A stretch of 64,000 bases of DNA from Mannheimia indoligenes (GCF_036880405.1 NZ_JBAJJM010000002.1:93391-157390), one strand, 5' to 3'. Shown: positions 40,884-51,279, counted from the first letter of the stretch. The notes: generated by a model not told the origin, from the sequence alone. A program made the numbers and translations.

Positions 40884-43814
40884 GTGCAATACCTATCCAT
40901 TCCCAATTTTGAGCCTAAATTTATGCTTACCACTCTAATTTCCCAATCCCAACTTAATTTACCAGCCGATTTGCAAAATTCTGAGCAAATTCAACCGCTT
41001 GTTGTGGCGATGGCAATGTCTAATTTAGTTAAACAAACCTTGCAAAAACAGCCTGATTTACTGGAGCAATGGGTTCATTTTCCTCCAACGGTAGAGGAGT
41101 GTGGTAATTATGCCACTCGTTTAAATGAGCTTTTAGCAACGATTGAAAATGAGGAACAACTTAGCAGAGCATTACGACAATTTCGCCATCGTGAATTAGC
41201 TCGATTGAGCTTTTTGCAATCAAACAAACTTGCTACAGTTGAATTTGTATTTCAACACTTATCAGACTTAGCTGAAAGTCTGATTTTAACCGCAAGAGAT
41301 TGGCTATTTAAAAAGTGTTGTGAAGAATATGGTATGCCAATGAATAGCTTGGGGGAAAAGCAAGAAATGCTGATTTTAGGAATGGGGAAACTTGGCGGAG
41401 GAGAGCTAAATTTTTCATCTGATATCGATCTCATCTTTATTTACCCTGATGCCGGCGAAACAGTGGGTGGACGTAAGCCGATTGAAAACAGCAAATTTTT
41501 TACCCGACTCGGTCAGCGTTTAATTAAAGCTCTTGATGATATTACCGCTGATGGCTTTGTATACCGTACTGATATGCGGCTTCGTCCTTTTGGCGACAGC
41601 GGAGCGTTAGTATTCAGTTTTGCCGCAATGGAGGATTACTACCAAGAGCAAGGGCGTGATTGGGAGCGTTATGCGATGATCAAAGCCAAAATTTTGGGCG
41701 AAGAGAGCCAAAATATCAATCATCGCTACTTAAAACAGATGCTACGACCTTTTGTTTATCGTCGTTATTTGGATTTTTCTGCAATCCAATCTCTACGTGA
41801 AATGAAGCAAAAAATCAGCCGTGAGGTGGTTCGTCGTAGTTTAACGGATAACATCAAACTTGGTGCCGGTGGTATTCGGGAAGTAGAATTTATTGTACAA
41901 ACCTTCCAGATGATTCGTGGCGGGCGAGATAAAATTTTACAGGAACGCAGCCTGTTAAAAGTACTCCCTCGCTTGAGTGAGCTGAATTTATTAACGCAAT
42001 CACAGGTAGAAAAACTGCATAATGCCTATATTTTTTATCGTCAAGTGGAGAATGTACTACAAGCGATTGATGATAAACAAACGCAAACTTTACCGACAGA
42101 TCTTGATGATCAAGCTCGTCTTATTTTTGCTTGTCGGAGCTATTGGCAGCAAGCCTTAAATAGCGAAGATAGCATTTTTATAGAACACCCATTTAGCGAT
42201 TGGGTAGGATTTTTAGCGGTGTTAAGTTGCCACCAAAATGAGGTTCGCCACATTTTTAATGAATTGATTGGTGAGGAAGAAAATGAAGATGAAGCCTCTC
42301 CATTAAATGAAAAATTAGCCGAATGGAAAGATATTCTGAATTACAACATCTCATTAGAAGATTTGTCTGCCATATTAAAAAATTATCCTCGAGTCGCAGA
42401 AAGCGATTATGAGGCGATTTTCCACCATTTTTCCACCACTTTCCAAGATTGGGTAAAACGCCCGATTGGAGTAAGAGGGCGAGAAGTGCTTCGCAATTTA
42501 ATGCCGAAAATCGCAGACAGCATTTTTGAGCGTGAGGATTATTTATTACTTTTACCTCGTTTGCTCAACATCGTAGATAAAATCACAACCCGTACAACCT
42601 ATCTGGAATTGATGGTGGAGCGTGAACAGATCTTGCCACAGCTATTAACACTCTGTAGCAAATCGGTAATGATTGCCGAGCAAATTGCTCGCTACCCAAT
42701 GTTGCTTGATGAACTGATAAGATACAATGGCTTAACCGAAGTGCTAGAGCTTGAGCAGTATCAATCTACCTTACAGGATTATTTAATCCGCATTCCAGAA
42801 GAAGATGAAGAAGCTTTGATTGATGGCTTACGTCAGTTTAAACAAACGCAGATTTTACGTATTGCCGCAGCCGATATTTTAGGTGTGCTACCCGTTATGA
42901 AGATCAGCGATCACCTTACTTACTTAGCACAAGCCATTATCAATGCGGTAGTGAATATGGCGTGGAAGCAGGTCAGCCGGCGTTTCGGTACACCTGAACA
43001 TTTAGAGTCTGATGAAAAAGGCTTTGCGGTTATTGGCTATGGAAAATTAGGTGGGATTGAGCTGGGGTACAATTCAGATCTTGATCTGGTTTTTTTGCAT
43101 AATGCTCCAGAAGATAGCCAAACGATTGGCGGTAAAAAGGAAATTTCAAGCCATCAGTTTTACTTAAAACTTGCTCAAAAAATTAACTCGATTTTTAACC
43201 TTAACACCAGTGCCGGCGTGTTATATGAAGTGGATATGCGACTTCGCCCGTCCGGTGAAGCAGGGCTTTTAGTCAGCACCTTTAATGCCTACGAACATTA
43301 CCAACAAAATGAAGCTTGGACGTGGGAAAGTCAAGCCCTTGTGCGGGCAAGATGTGTGTTTGGGGCAGAGTATTTAAAGCAAGAGTTTGAACGCATCCGT
43401 CAATCTACCTTGGCATTACCTCGCACAAGCGGTCAATTACGCCAAGAAATTTGCGAAATGCGGGAGAAAATGTATCAGCACCTGAGTTCCCATTCGCAAG
43501 ACAAATTCCATATCAAAACCGATCAGGGCGGCATTACTGACATTGAATTTATTGCTCAATATTTGGTGCTGGCTCACAGTAATGAAAATCCACAAATGGC
43601 GGTATGGTCTGATAACGTGCGGATTTTCGACAGTGCGGTGGAATGCGGCATTTTAAGTCTACAAGAGAGCGAGCAGCTCAAACATTGCTACACATCACTT
43701 CGCAACAAAATTCACCATTTAAACTTACTCCGCAAAGAAAATGTGGTTGAGGCAGCAGAATTTGTGGAAGAGAGGGAGTTTGTGAGAAAAATGTGGCAAG
43801 CATTATTGAACTAA
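40884..43814 (+). CDS. glnE: Bifunctional glutamine synthetase adenylyltransferase/deadenylase GlnE
   Basis: Up to 976 aa. GlnE switches glutamine synthetase off (adenylylation) or on (deadenylylation) with PII signals. Two nucleotidyltransferase domains are clear: GMGKLGGGELNFSSDIDL (N-terminal, deadenylylase, ~165) and GYGKLGGIELGYNSDLDLVF (C-terminal, ~720), separated by a helical regulatory region. The listed start is GTG (40884); an ATG at 40923 is an alternative, neither with a strong Shine-Dalgarno. The gene is longer than E. coli GlnE (946 aa). Two USS lie inside. Confidence 0.95.
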   Translation: MQYLSIPNFEPKFMLTTLISQSQLNLPADLQNSEQIQPLVVAMAMSNLVKQTLQKQPDLLEQWVHFPPTVEECGNYATRLNELLATIENEEQLSRALRQFRHRELARLSFLQSNKLATVEFVFQHLSDLAESLILTARDWLFKKCCEEYGMPMNSLGEKQEMLILGMGKLGGGELNFSSDIDLIFIYPDAGETVGGRKPIENSKFFTRLGQRLIKALDDITADGFVYRTDMRLRPFGDSGALVFSFAAMEDYYQEQGRDWERYAMIKAKILGEESQNINHRYLKQMLRPFVYRRYLDFSAIQSLREMKQKISREVVRRSLTDNIKLGAGGIREVEFIVQTFQMIRGGRDKILQERSLLKVLPRLSELNLLTQSQVEKLHNAYIFYRQVENVLQAIDDKQTQTLPTDLDDQARLIFACRSYWQQALNSEDSIFIEHPFSDWVGFLAVLSCHQNEVRHIFNELIGEEENEDEASPLNEKLAEWKDILNYNISLEDLSAILKNYPRVAESDYEAIFHHFSTTFQDWVKRPIGVRGREVLRNLMPKIADSIFEREDYLLLLPRLLNIVDKITTRTTYLELMVEREQILPQLLTLCSKSVMIAEQIARYPMLLDELIRYNGLTEVLELEQYQSTLQDYLIRIPEEDEEALIDGLRQFKQTQILRIAAADILGVLPVMKISDHLTYLAQAIINAVVNMAWKQVSRRFGTPEHLESDEKGFAVIGYGKLGGIELGYNSDLDLVFLHNAPEDSQTIGGKKEISSHQFYLKLAQKINSIFNLNTSAGVLYEVDMRLRPSGEAGLLVSTFNAYEHYQQNEAWTWESQALVRARCVFGAEYLKQEFERIRQSTLALPRTSGQLRQEICEMREKMYQHLSSHSQDKFHIKTDQGGITDIEFIAQYLVLAHSNENPQMAVWSDNVRIFDSAVECGILSLQESEQLKHCYTSLRNKIHHLNLLRKENVVEAAEFVEEREFVRKMWQALLN

Positions 43815-43881
43815 ATGGTAAAATTTTTCCAAAAAACAACCGCTTGTTAGGCTATAATAGCGATTAAAGAGGAGAATATGT

Positions 43882-44259
43882 ATGGAATATCAATTTACGC
43901 ATAGTATTCACGGGATTGTGGCAAAATGTTCAATGGATCACGAGGCATTTGCCCGTTGGTTGAATACGGAGATTACAGGCAATCCGAAAGAGTTGGAAAC
44001 CATTTTTGCTGAAATTGAAAAGTGCAGAGCGGCTTTCCCAAATCATTATGAATGCGTATTTGAAGGACGTGAATACAGTATTTATTTTGATTATGATGAA
44101 GTGATGGCAAAAGCGAATAACTTAGATGCGGCTTTTGACGAAGAAGAAATGGAAGAAGGTTTTCAATTTTACAATGAAGAGAGTATTGCGTTTTGTGGCT
44201 TAGATGATTTTGAAAAATTCCTCAAAGCCTATCACCATTTTATGCAAACTTACCATTAA
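43882..44259 (+). CDS. yacL: YacL (UPF0231) family protein
   Basis: 125 aa acidic soluble protein of unknown function. It matches E. coli YacL along its length: EYQFTHSIHGIVAKCSMDHEAFARWLNTEI, REYSIYFDYDEVMAKANNL, EEMEEGFQFYNEESIAFCGLDDFEKFL. AAGAGGAGAATATGT precedes the ATG. A USS lies just upstream (43839-43847). It stands apart from acnB, its usual neighbour in enterics. Confidence 0.9.
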   Translation: MEYQFTHSIHGIVAKCSMDHEAFARWLNTEITGNPKELETIFAEIEKCRAAFPNHYECVFEGREYSIYFDYDEVMAKANNLDAAFDEEEMEEGFQFYNEESIAFCGLDDFEKFLKAYHHFMQTYH

Positions 44260-44334
44260 TTGAAATCAACGCTATTAAGGCAAGATAATTCCTTGTAGAA
44301 TAGCGTTTTATTAAAACTAGATGATGAAACAATT

Positions 44335-44922
44335 ATGAGTCGTACGAAAAAAACACGCCGCATTACTGATATTATGCCGGCAAGAAAAACAGATAAACCA
44401 AAGCAACCAACCCCTAAATTAGGTGGTGGTAAAAATCGTAAATTAACCCGTTATGAGTTAGATGCTCAAGCTCGTGAGGAAAAGCGTAAACGCAAACATA
44501 AAGGTTTACCGACCGGTTCTCGTAATGCTGATCCGGCAGAGCAGAAAAAAGCGGTTGAGAAAGAAGTAAAAGATCCACGTATCGGCAGCCGTAAAAAAGT
44601 GCCGTTAATGGTGGAATTTGTTAATCAACCGGAAAAAGGGCGTACGATTAAGCCTGTTCCGGTTGAACCTGTAAAACCAACGCTTTCACCTGAGCAAGAG
44701 TTAGAGCAATTAGAAAATAATGAATGCTTAAATCAGCTATTAGATGATTTAGAAGCAGGCAAAACGTTATCGCTTGAAGATCAGAAATTTATGAATGAAT
44801 GTTTAGACCGCATTGATGAATTAATGACGGAACTTGGCATTGAATTTGAAGATGAAGACGGTGATAACGGTGATGCGTTATTACGCCAATTTGAAACAAT
44901 GGATATTAATAAATTCCGCTAA
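44335..44922 (+). CDS. yihI: Der GTPase-activating protein YihI
   Basis: 195 aa. YihI stimulates the ribosome-assembly GTPase Der in E. coli. A strongly basic, disordered N-terminal half (KKTRRITDIMPARK, LTRYELDAQAREEKRKRKHKGLPTGSRN) and an acidic C-terminal helical part (ECLNQLLDDLEAGKTLSLEDQKFMNECLDRIDELM) fit the family. It begins an operon with the DUF2489 gene and hemN, as is usual. Confidence 0.95.
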   Translation: MSRTKKTRRITDIMPARKTDKPKQPTPKLGGGKNRKLTRYELDAQAREEKRKRKHKGLPTGSRNADPAEQKKAVEKEVKDPRIGSRKKVPLMVEFVNQPEKGRTIKPVPVEPVKPTLSPEQELEQLENNECLNQLLDDLEAGKTLSLEDQKFMNECLDRIDELMTELGIEFEDEDGDNGDALLRQFETMDINKFR

Positions 44923-44935
44923 CGGATAGCAAATT

Positions 44936-45406
44936 ATGATGCTAAAAATATTCCTGATTGTACTAGCTATACTTATTCTGATTTCAATGGCTGGTTATGC
45001 AATCCATTTAATGCTTAAAGTCCGTTTACAAAAAAGACGTGAGCAAGAGTTGATTGAAGAAGCTAAACAATCACAAAAAGCCCGCTATCTACGTATTTTA
45101 GAAAGCATTGATGTGATTACCAGAGCAATGATTTCTGAACAATGCGATCTTTCCGAAGGCGTTTTACGTTTAAAGCCTCTGTTAGATGTATTGGGTAAAA
45201 AATTAAGCCACTATAATGCGATGTGGGCGTTATATGAAGTGGTGGAAAATATGCCGATTTTAGATGAACGTAAAAATTTAAAACGCAATGAACGAATGAA
45301 ACTTGATTTAGAACGTGAGGCAAAGGAAGTTGAGCTTGAAGCCGAGATTAAAATCGAGTGCGAGCAATTATTAAAAGATATTGAAGAAATGAGAAAGGCA
45401 GTCTAA
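44936..45406 (+). CDS. DUF2489 membrane-anchored protein
   Basis: 156 aa, one N-terminal membrane helix (about 3-26) followed by a charged helical, probably coiled-coil cytoplasmic part (RREQELIEEAKQSQKARYLRILESIDVITRAMI...). DUF2489, function unknown; it commonly lies between yihI and hemN. Two ATGs in a row make the exact start ambiguous by one codon. Its stop overlaps the hemN ATG by one base (TAATG). Confidence 0.88.
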   Translation: MMLKIFLIVLAILILISMAGYAIHLMLKVRLQKRREQELIEEAKQSQKARYLRILESIDVITRAMISEQCDLSEGVLRLKPLLDVLGKKLSHYNAMWALYEVVENMPILDERKNLKRNERMKLDLEREAKEVELEAEIKIECEQLLKDIEEMRKAV

Positions 45407-46773
45407 TGTCGGAAATTATTTGGGATTTAGCCCTTATTCAAAAATATAACCATTCAGGTCCTCGTTACACCTCTTACCCAACGGCATTAGAGTTTAACGA
45501 AAATTATACTAATGATGATTTTATTGCAGCGGCTGCTCGTTATCCTGAGCGTCCGCTTTCGCTTTATGTACATATTCCGTTTTGTCATAAACTGTGCTAT
45601 TTCTGTGGCTGTAATAAAGTGATTACCCGCCATCGCCATAAAGTTGAAATATATTTAGATTATTTAGAGCGTGAAATTAAAACCCGATCACCGCTATTTA
45701 CAAATCGCTTGGTTACGCAAATTCACTGGGGCGGTGGTACTCCAACTTATTTAGATGAAGATCAATCTGCACGTTTGATGCAAATGCTGCGTACTCATTT
45801 TGAAATTAGCGAAGATGCTGAAATCAGTATCGAGATGGATCCGCGTGAAATTGAACTAGATATGTTAGATCACCTAAAAGCTATCGGTTTTAACCGAATT
45901 AGTATGGGGATTCAAGATTTCGACAAAGAAGTGCAACGCTTAGTAAACCGTGAGCAAGATGAAGAGTTTATTTTTGCGTTAATGAAGCGAGCAAAAGAAC
46001 TCGGTTTTGTTTCGACCAATGTAGATTTAATTTACGGCTTACCGAAACAAAATGTTGAGAGCTTTATGTACACGTTACAACGTGTGGTAGAATTAAATCC
46101 GGATCGTATGAGTGTGTTTAACTACGCACACTTGCCAAGTCGTTTTGCAGCACAGGTTAAAATCAAAGAAGAGCTACTGCCGGCACCGGAAACAAAGCTT
46201 ACGATCTTACAAAAATCGATCGAATTCTTAGGCGAAAACGGTTATAAATTTATCGGTATGGATCACTTTGCCAAACCTGATGATGAACTTGCGGTTGCCC
46301 AAGAAAAAGGGATTTTACACCGTAACTTCCAAGGCTATACAACACAAGAAGAGTGCGATTTGTTAGGTATGGGCGTTTCAGCAATCAGCTTATTGGGCGA
46401 TACTTACGCTCAAAATCGCAAAGAGTTACAGCAATATTATGCTGATGTGGAAGAAAGTGGCATTGCTTTACATAAAGGTATTGCACTTACCCAAGATGAC
46501 TGTATTCGCCGTGATGTGATTAAAGCCTTGATTTGTAATTTCAAATTAGATTTTGCAACTATTGAAAAGCAATACGGTATTGATTTTAAAGCCTATTTTG
46601 CTGAAGATCTGACTTTATTAGAGCCGTTAGCGGAAGATGAATTATTAACGATTAACGATGATGGCATTGTGGTGTTACCGCGTGGACGTTTGTTAATCCG
46701 TAATATTTGCTTATGTTTTGATGTATATTCAAGACAATTAGCGAGAAGACAGCAGTTTTCCCGTATTATCTAG
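45406..46773 (+). CDS. hemN: Oxygen-independent coproporphyrinogen III oxidase HemN
   Basis: 455 aa radical-SAM enzyme that makes protoporphyrinogen IX precursors without O2. The [4Fe-4S] site is CHKLCYFCGC (Cys 60, 64, 67, with Cys 69 next), preceded by LYVHIPF; then WGGGTPTYL, and IEMDPREI. Length equals E. coli HemN (457). Translationally coupled to the DUF2489 gene. An inverted USS pair follows. Confidence 0.97.
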   Translation: MSEIIWDLALIQKYNHSGPRYTSYPTALEFNENYTNDDFIAAAARYPERPLSLYVHIPFCHKLCYFCGCNKVITRHRHKVEIYLDYLEREIKTRSPLFTNRLVTQIHWGGGTPTYLDEDQSARLMQMLRTHFEISEDAEISIEMDPREIELDMLDHLKAIGFNRISMGIQDFDKEVQRLVNREQDEEFIFALMKRAKELGFVSTNVDLIYGLPKQNVESFMYTLQRVVELNPDRMSVFNYAHLPSRFAAQVKIKEELLPAPETKLTILQKSIEFLGENGYKFIGMDHFAKPDDELAVAQEKGILHRNFQGYTTQEECDLLGMGVSAISLLGDTYAQNRKELQQYYADVEESGIALHKGIALTQDDCIRRDVIKALICNFKLDFATIEKQYGIDFKAYFAEDLTLLEPLAEDELLTINDDGIVVLPRGRLLIRNICLCFDVYSRQLARRQQFSRII

Positions 46774-46777
46774 TAGA

Positions 46778-46859
46778 ACAAGCGGTTATTTTTTTAAGAT
46801 TTTTTGCAAAATATAAAATAATCGGATTTGCAAGAAAACGTTCAAATTCAACCGCTTGT
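46778..46859. repeat. Inverted USS pair between hemN and lptD
   Basis: ACAAGCGGT (46778-46786) and ACCGCTTGT (46851-46859) with a long loop; likely ends hemN transcripts. Confidence 0.55.
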
Positions 46860-46882
46860 TCCCAATTCAGAAAGGAAAAATA

Positions 46883-49216
46883 ATGAAACAGCGTTATAGC
46901 TTACTTTCTCTTGCTGTGATGGCAGCTTGTTATAGTAATTATGCAGTAGCTGATCTAAAGCAACAATGCTTGCTTGGTGTACCTCAATTTCAAGGTGAGG
47001 TAGTAGAAGGCGATCAGCTCAGAATGCCTGTTACCATTGAGTCTGACAGTGCGGTGATTAATCAGCCTCGTGATGCAACTTACACGGGTGATGTGAGTAT
47101 TAAACAAGGCAATCGTTCAATTGTGGCTGATCAGGTTCGAGTGGAACAAGACGGCGAAAATGCCCGAATGGCATATTTGCAAGGCAATTTTAACTATCAA
47201 GACAATTTGATTCAAGCCACTGGAGCTGATGCTACTATTAATCTGCTTTCCAAAGATGCCAACTTAAGTAATGCTAACTATCAATTAGTCGGCAGACAAG
47301 GGCGAGGTACAGCAGAGTATGGTGAATTTGGGGATAGCAAACGTACGCTTAAAAATGCCAGCTTCACTTCTTGTTTACCCGATGACAATTCTTGGCAAAT
47401 TGACGCGAATGAGATGATCCAACACGTTGATGAAGAGTATGCTGAAATGTGGCACGCTCGTTTCAAAGTCTTAGGTGTACCTGTTTTCTACTCACCTTAT
47501 TTACAATTTCCGATTGGTGATCGTCGTCGCACTGGGTTACTTATTCCAAGTTTTGAGCGTTCAAGCAAAAATGGTTGGACTTACTCTCAACCATTTTACT
47601 GGAATATTGCACCGAATATGGATGCGACAATCACACCAACTTACTATTCCCGTCGTGGCTGGCAAGTTAGTCCGGAGTTTCGTTATCTAACCAAAATCGG
47701 TCAAGGCTTGGTGGCAACAGAGTATATGGCGAAAGATCGTCTCAGTGAATATCAACCGGAAAATGATGATCGTAAACGTTATTTGCTCCACTGGCGACAC
47801 GCAATGAGTTTCTTAACTGATTGGCGTTTCTCGGTAGATTACACCAAAGTTAGCGATAGACGCTATTTCTCTGATTTTGATTCAGACTATGGTAACAGTA
47901 CAGACGGCTACGCAACACAAAATTTTAGATTAGGTTATTACCAACCAAATTATAATTTATCGATTTCAGGTAAAAAATTCCAAACCTTTGATGAATTGGA
48001 TATCGGACCTTACCGTGTACTTCCACAAATTGACTTTAATTACTACAAAAACGATTTAATTAAAGGTGGTGATTTCAAATTCTTCGCTCAAGCTGCTCGT
48101 TTTGAAAATGATAGTAAACTAATGCCAAAAGCGTGGCGTTTCCACGCTGAGCCAACGTTAAACTTTCCATTTGCAAACCGCTACGGTAGTTTGAATTTAG
48201 AAACTAAGTTATATGCAACTCATTATTTGCAAAGTAAAGGAAGTGAAAGTACAGAAGAGATCAAGAAAAGCGTAAGCCGAGTATTGCCTCAAATTAAGTT
48301 AGATTTCAAAACGGTTTTAGCATCAGATAAACAACTATTCTCCGGTTTTAATCAAACGATTGAGCCGAGATTGCAATATATTTATCGTCCATACAAAAAT
48401 CAAAGCGATATTGGTTCTAAACGCCAGAAAAGTGTGAGTTTAGGTTATGATTCGGCACTATTGCAAAATGATTACTTCTCACTATTTAACGACCGCCGTT
48501 ATAGTGGTTTAGACCGAATTTCATCGGCAAATTTAATTACAGCCGGTGGAACAACTCGCTTCTTTAACAATGAAACAGGAGAAGAGGTATTCAACTTTAG
48601 TTTAGGTCAAACCTATTATTTAAGCCCATCAAAAATTGATGATACATCGGATAATAGCACTGCTAAACGTTCTTCTTCGTGGGCGGCAGAATCTAACTGG
48701 AAATTCCATAAAAAGTGGAACTGGCACGGTAGTTATCAATATGACACTCGCTTAAATCAAACTTCTTTAGCGAATATGTCATTGCAATATAAACCGCAAT
48801 CAGACAAATTGATTCAGCTTAACTATCGTTATGCAAGTAAAGATTATATCAATCAAAACTTAAATACGAATAGATATGGTCAATCTATCAAGCAAATTGG
48901 TGGGGTATTAGGTTGGGAAATAACGGATAAAGTATCGGTAATGACCAGTTATTATCACGATCTTGCTTTGAAGAAACCGGTTGAAGGGCAGCTTTCTCTG
49001 AATTACAACACTTGTTGTTGGGCAGCGAATGTCTACGTGGCTCGCCGCTTAGTTTCAACGCCTGTCGGTTCGCCTGATACGATTAACGATTTTTACTACG
49101 ATAATAAATTCGGGATTAACTTTGAGTTACGTTTTGGCACAAGTTATAGCAATGGCGTATCGAGAATGTTAAAACGAGGCATTATTCCTTATACTGAACC
49201 TTACGGTATCAATTAA
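46883..49216 (+). CDS. lptD: LPS-assembly protein LptD
   Basis: 777 aa outer-membrane protein that, with LptE, inserts lipopolysaccharide into the outer leaflet. I chose the ATG at 46883 (AAAGGAAAAATA upstream; clean signal peptide MKQRYSLLSLAVMAACYSNYAVA). A jelly-roll N-domain (~45-200) is followed by a large beta-barrel. The Cys pattern is kept: one near residue 29, one in TSCLPD and a Cys pair in NTCCWA, matching the disulfides that control LptD maturation. No surA follows, unlike in E. coli. Confidence 0.97.
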   Translation: MKQRYSLLSLAVMAACYSNYAVADLKQQCLLGVPQFQGEVVEGDQLRMPVTIESDSAVINQPRDATYTGDVSIKQGNRSIVADQVRVEQDGENARMAYLQGNFNYQDNLIQATGADATINLLSKDANLSNANYQLVGRQGRGTAEYGEFGDSKRTLKNASFTSCLPDDNSWQIDANEMIQHVDEEYAEMWHARFKVLGVPVFYSPYLQFPIGDRRRTGLLIPSFERSSKNGWTYSQPFYWNIAPNMDATITPTYYSRRGWQVSPEFRYLTKIGQGLVATEYMAKDRLSEYQPENDDRKRYLLHWRHAMSFLTDWRFSVDYTKVSDRRYFSDFDSDYGNSTDGYATQNFRLGYYQPNYNLSISGKKFQTFDELDIGPYRVLPQIDFNYYKNDLIKGGDFKFFAQAARFENDSKLMPKAWRFHAEPTLNFPFANRYGSLNLETKLYATHYLQSKGSESTEEIKKSVSRVLPQIKLDFKTVLASDKQLFSGFNQTIEPRLQYIYRPYKNQSDIGSKRQKSVSLGYDSALLQNDYFSLFNDRRYSGLDRISSANLITAGGTTRFFNNETGEEVFNFSLGQTYYLSPSKIDDTSDNSTAKRSSSWAAESNWKFHKKWNWHGSYQYDTRLNQTSLANMSLQYKPQSDKLIQLNYRYASKDYINQNLNTNRYGQSIKQIGGVLGWEITDKVSVMTSYYHDLALKKPVEGQLSLNYNTCCWAANVYVARRLVSTPVGSPDTINDFYYDNKFGINFELRFGTSYSNGVSRMLKRGIIPYTEPYGIN

Positions 49217-49247
49217 AAAAAAGCGAGAACATTGTTCTCGCTTTTTT
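49215..49247 (+). terminator. Intrinsic terminator after lptD
   Basis: AAAAAGCGAGAAC / GTTCTCGCTTTTTT with a 3-base loop. Confidence 0.93.
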
Positions 49248-49348
49248 ATGCCAATATAAATCTCAGGGCACGAGATTGATTTGCTAGACACTGTGCTGTA
49301 GATTAACTTATCCTGAGTTTCATTCGAAAATCTGAACTATGCCTATTT

Positions 49349-49954
49349 TTACGCTTTCTTTTTCTTTAATTTGTCCCACATTTTATCTTCTTGTCCTCGC
49401 CATAAACGTTGAATATTGTCGTGGTGGCGGTAGACCAATAAACAACATACTAAGGCAACAGGGAAAGTAAATTGTGGCTCAAACCACCAAATATAAAACG
49501 GTACAAGTAGGGCAGTTAGCACTGCACTTAAAGATGAGTAGCCGGAAATCAAAAACACCAAAAGCCAAGTACAAATTGCTCCACCTGCAACAATAAAGCT
49601 CAACGCAGAAATTGCCCCAAATGCAGTGGCAACGCCTTTTCCGCCTTTAAATTGAAAGAAAACCGGGAAAATATGCCCCAGACAAACCGCTAATGCAATA
49701 AAACCAAGTTGTGAAGGAGATAAGCCAAAATAAATTCCCATTGCCACAGGTAATGTGCCTTTTAAAATATCGAATAAAAGCACGCCCAACGCCGCACTTT
49801 TACCCCCGATTCTAAGCACATTGGTTGCTCCGGCATTATGCGAACCGGTTTCTCTTGGGTCGGGCAAGCCTGCAAGTTTGCAGAAAATTACCGCACTTGA
49901 AATTGAGCCTAGCAAATAGGCAATCAAGATCAATAAATAGGGAATTAAAGTCAT
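49349..49954 (-). CDS. plsY: Acyl-phosphate glycerol-3-phosphate acyltransferase PlsY
   Basis: 201 aa, about five to seven helices. PlsY acylates glycerol-3-phosphate from acyl-phosphate, the first step of membrane phospholipid synthesis. Signatures: LLGSISSAVIFCKLAGLPDPRETGSHNAGATNVLRIGGK, GHIFPVFFQFKGGKGVATAFG, and YSSLSAVLTALLVP. Divergent from folB, the common arrangement. A Lys-rich tail ends it. Confidence 0.96.
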   Translation of the reverse strand: MTLIPYLLILIAYLLGSISSAVIFCKLAGLPDPRETGSHNAGATNVLRIGGKSAALGVLLFDILKGTLPVAMGIYFGLSPSQLGFIALAVCLGHIFPVFFQFKGGKGVATAFGAISALSFIVAGGAICTWLLVFLISGYSSLSAVLTALLVPFYIWWFEPQFTFPVALVCCLLVYRHHDNIQRLWRGQEDKMWDKLKKKKA

Positions 49955-50023
49955 AAATTTTCCTGATTAAATTTATCTTGTGCTATATTTTACAGAAATT
50001 CTAAAAATATAACAGGACGAAAA

Positions 50024-50380
50024 ATGAGTGATAAAGTGTTTATTCGAGAGTTAACTGCATTTGCTTCTATCGGGGCGTATGATTGGGAACATACTATTAA
50101 ACAACGTCTGGTGTTTAATATTGATATGGCGTGGGATTTTTCCAAAGCCACAGAAACCGATGATGTGAAGTATTGCTTGAATTATGCAGAAGTGTCGGAA
50201 AAAGTGTTACATTTTGTAGAATCTCAACCGTTTAAATTGGTAGAAACCGTTGCCTATCAACTGGCAGAATTATTGCAAAAAGAGTACCAACTTTCTTGGG
50301 TTCGCATTGAATTGCATAAGCCTAAGGCGGTGGCTCAAGCAAGTAGTGTAGGTGTGATTGTAGAACGAGGTCATCAATGA
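50024..50380 (+). CDS. folB: Dihydroneopterin aldolase FolB
   Basis: 118 aa; converts dihydroneopterin to 6-hydroxymethyl-dihydropterin in folate synthesis. Motifs: VFIRELTAFASIGAYDWEHTIKQRLVFNIDMAWDF, DDVKYCLNYAEVSEKV and FKLVETVAYQLAELL, with the essential Glu and Lys (LHKPKAV). ACAGGACGAAAA precedes the ATG. Its stop overlaps the following ATG (ATGA), so the next gene is coupled. Confidence 0.96.
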   Translation: MSDKVFIRELTAFASIGAYDWEHTIKQRLVFNIDMAWDFSKATETDDVKYCLNYAEVSEKVLHFVESQPFKLVETVAYQLAELLQKEYQLSWVRIELHKPKAVAQASSVGVIVERGHQ

Positions 50381-51279
50381 CCTCATCATCACTGAAATTA
50401 GGTTATTTTAGCTTAATTATTGCGACCCTTTTCTGGGGTGGAAATTTTGTATTAGGCAAAGTGTTAAGCGGCTCAGTTCAGCCTATTACATTAACCTATT
50501 TGCGGTGGTTACCGGCATTTTTAATTTTGGCTTTGCTCTTTTTTCGCCCGACTTTACGAGCTATACCTTTATTCAAACCTCGTTTAGGGGTAATGTGGGG
50601 GCTGGGGTTACTTGGGGTTATTTTGTTCCCTGCTACTTTATATGAAGGCTTAAAAACAACAACGGCACTCAATGCCAGCCTCTATTTAGCTATTTCGCCT
50701 GTTTTGGTATTGCTTTTAAACCGACTTGCTTTTAAAGAGCAAATTAGCCCGATTATTTTAACAGGTGCAATTATTAGCTTGCTCGGTGTACTGTGGCTAT
50801 TAATGCAAGGGGAGCTTTCTCGTTTAGTCAACCTTTCAATTAATAAAGGTGATTTATGGGCGATTGCATCTACTGTAAGCTGGGCGGTTTATTGCTGTGT
50901 GATTCGGCTACGTCCGCAAGGCATCAGTAATACCGTATTTCTTACGGTATTGGTTGGATTAGCGGTTATCACTTTAACGCCTTTCTTTATTTATGAATAT
51001 ACAACAGAATCTGCAAAAAATTTAGCAAATTTGACCGCTTTACAATGGAGCGGAATAGGTTATTTAATTATTGGACCATCCATTCTCTCTTACGCTTTTT
51101 GGAATTTTGGTATTGCGATAGTAGGTTCAGCTAAAGGAACGGTAATGACTAACTTCACACCACTGTTTGCAGCCATTTTTAGTATCATTTTATTAAATGA
51201 AGCAGTCCATATTTACCATATTATTAGTGCCGTATTGATTACGGCAGGCATACTGATTTGTAGCTATAAAAAATATTAA
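50377..51279 (+). CDS. EamA/DMT family transporter
   Basis: 300 aa, about ten helices in two EamA repeats. N-terminal GYFSLIIATLFWGGNFVLGKVLSG and LTYLRWLPAFLILALLFFRP, second-half GDLWAIASTVSWAVYCCVIR and GTVMTNFTPLFAAIFSIILLNEA. The substrate is unknown. It starts inside the end of folB and is followed by cdd after 14 bases, so it belongs to a folB-eamA-cdd unit. It shares only the general fold with the other DMT gene in this window. Confidence 0.88.
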   Translation: MTSSSLKLGYFSLIIATLFWGGNFVLGKVLSGSVQPITLTYLRWLPAFLILALLFFRPTLRAIPLFKPRLGVMWGLGLLGVILFPATLYEGLKTTTALNASLYLAISPVLVLLLNRLAFKEQISPIILTGAIISLLGVLWLLMQGELSRLVNLSINKGDLWAIASTVSWAVYCCVIRLRPQGISNTVFLTVLVGLAVITLTPFFIYEYTTESAKNLANLTALQWSGIGYLIIGPSILSYAFWNFGIAIVGSAKGTVMTNFTPLFAAIFSIILLNEAVHIYHIISAVLITAGILICSYKKY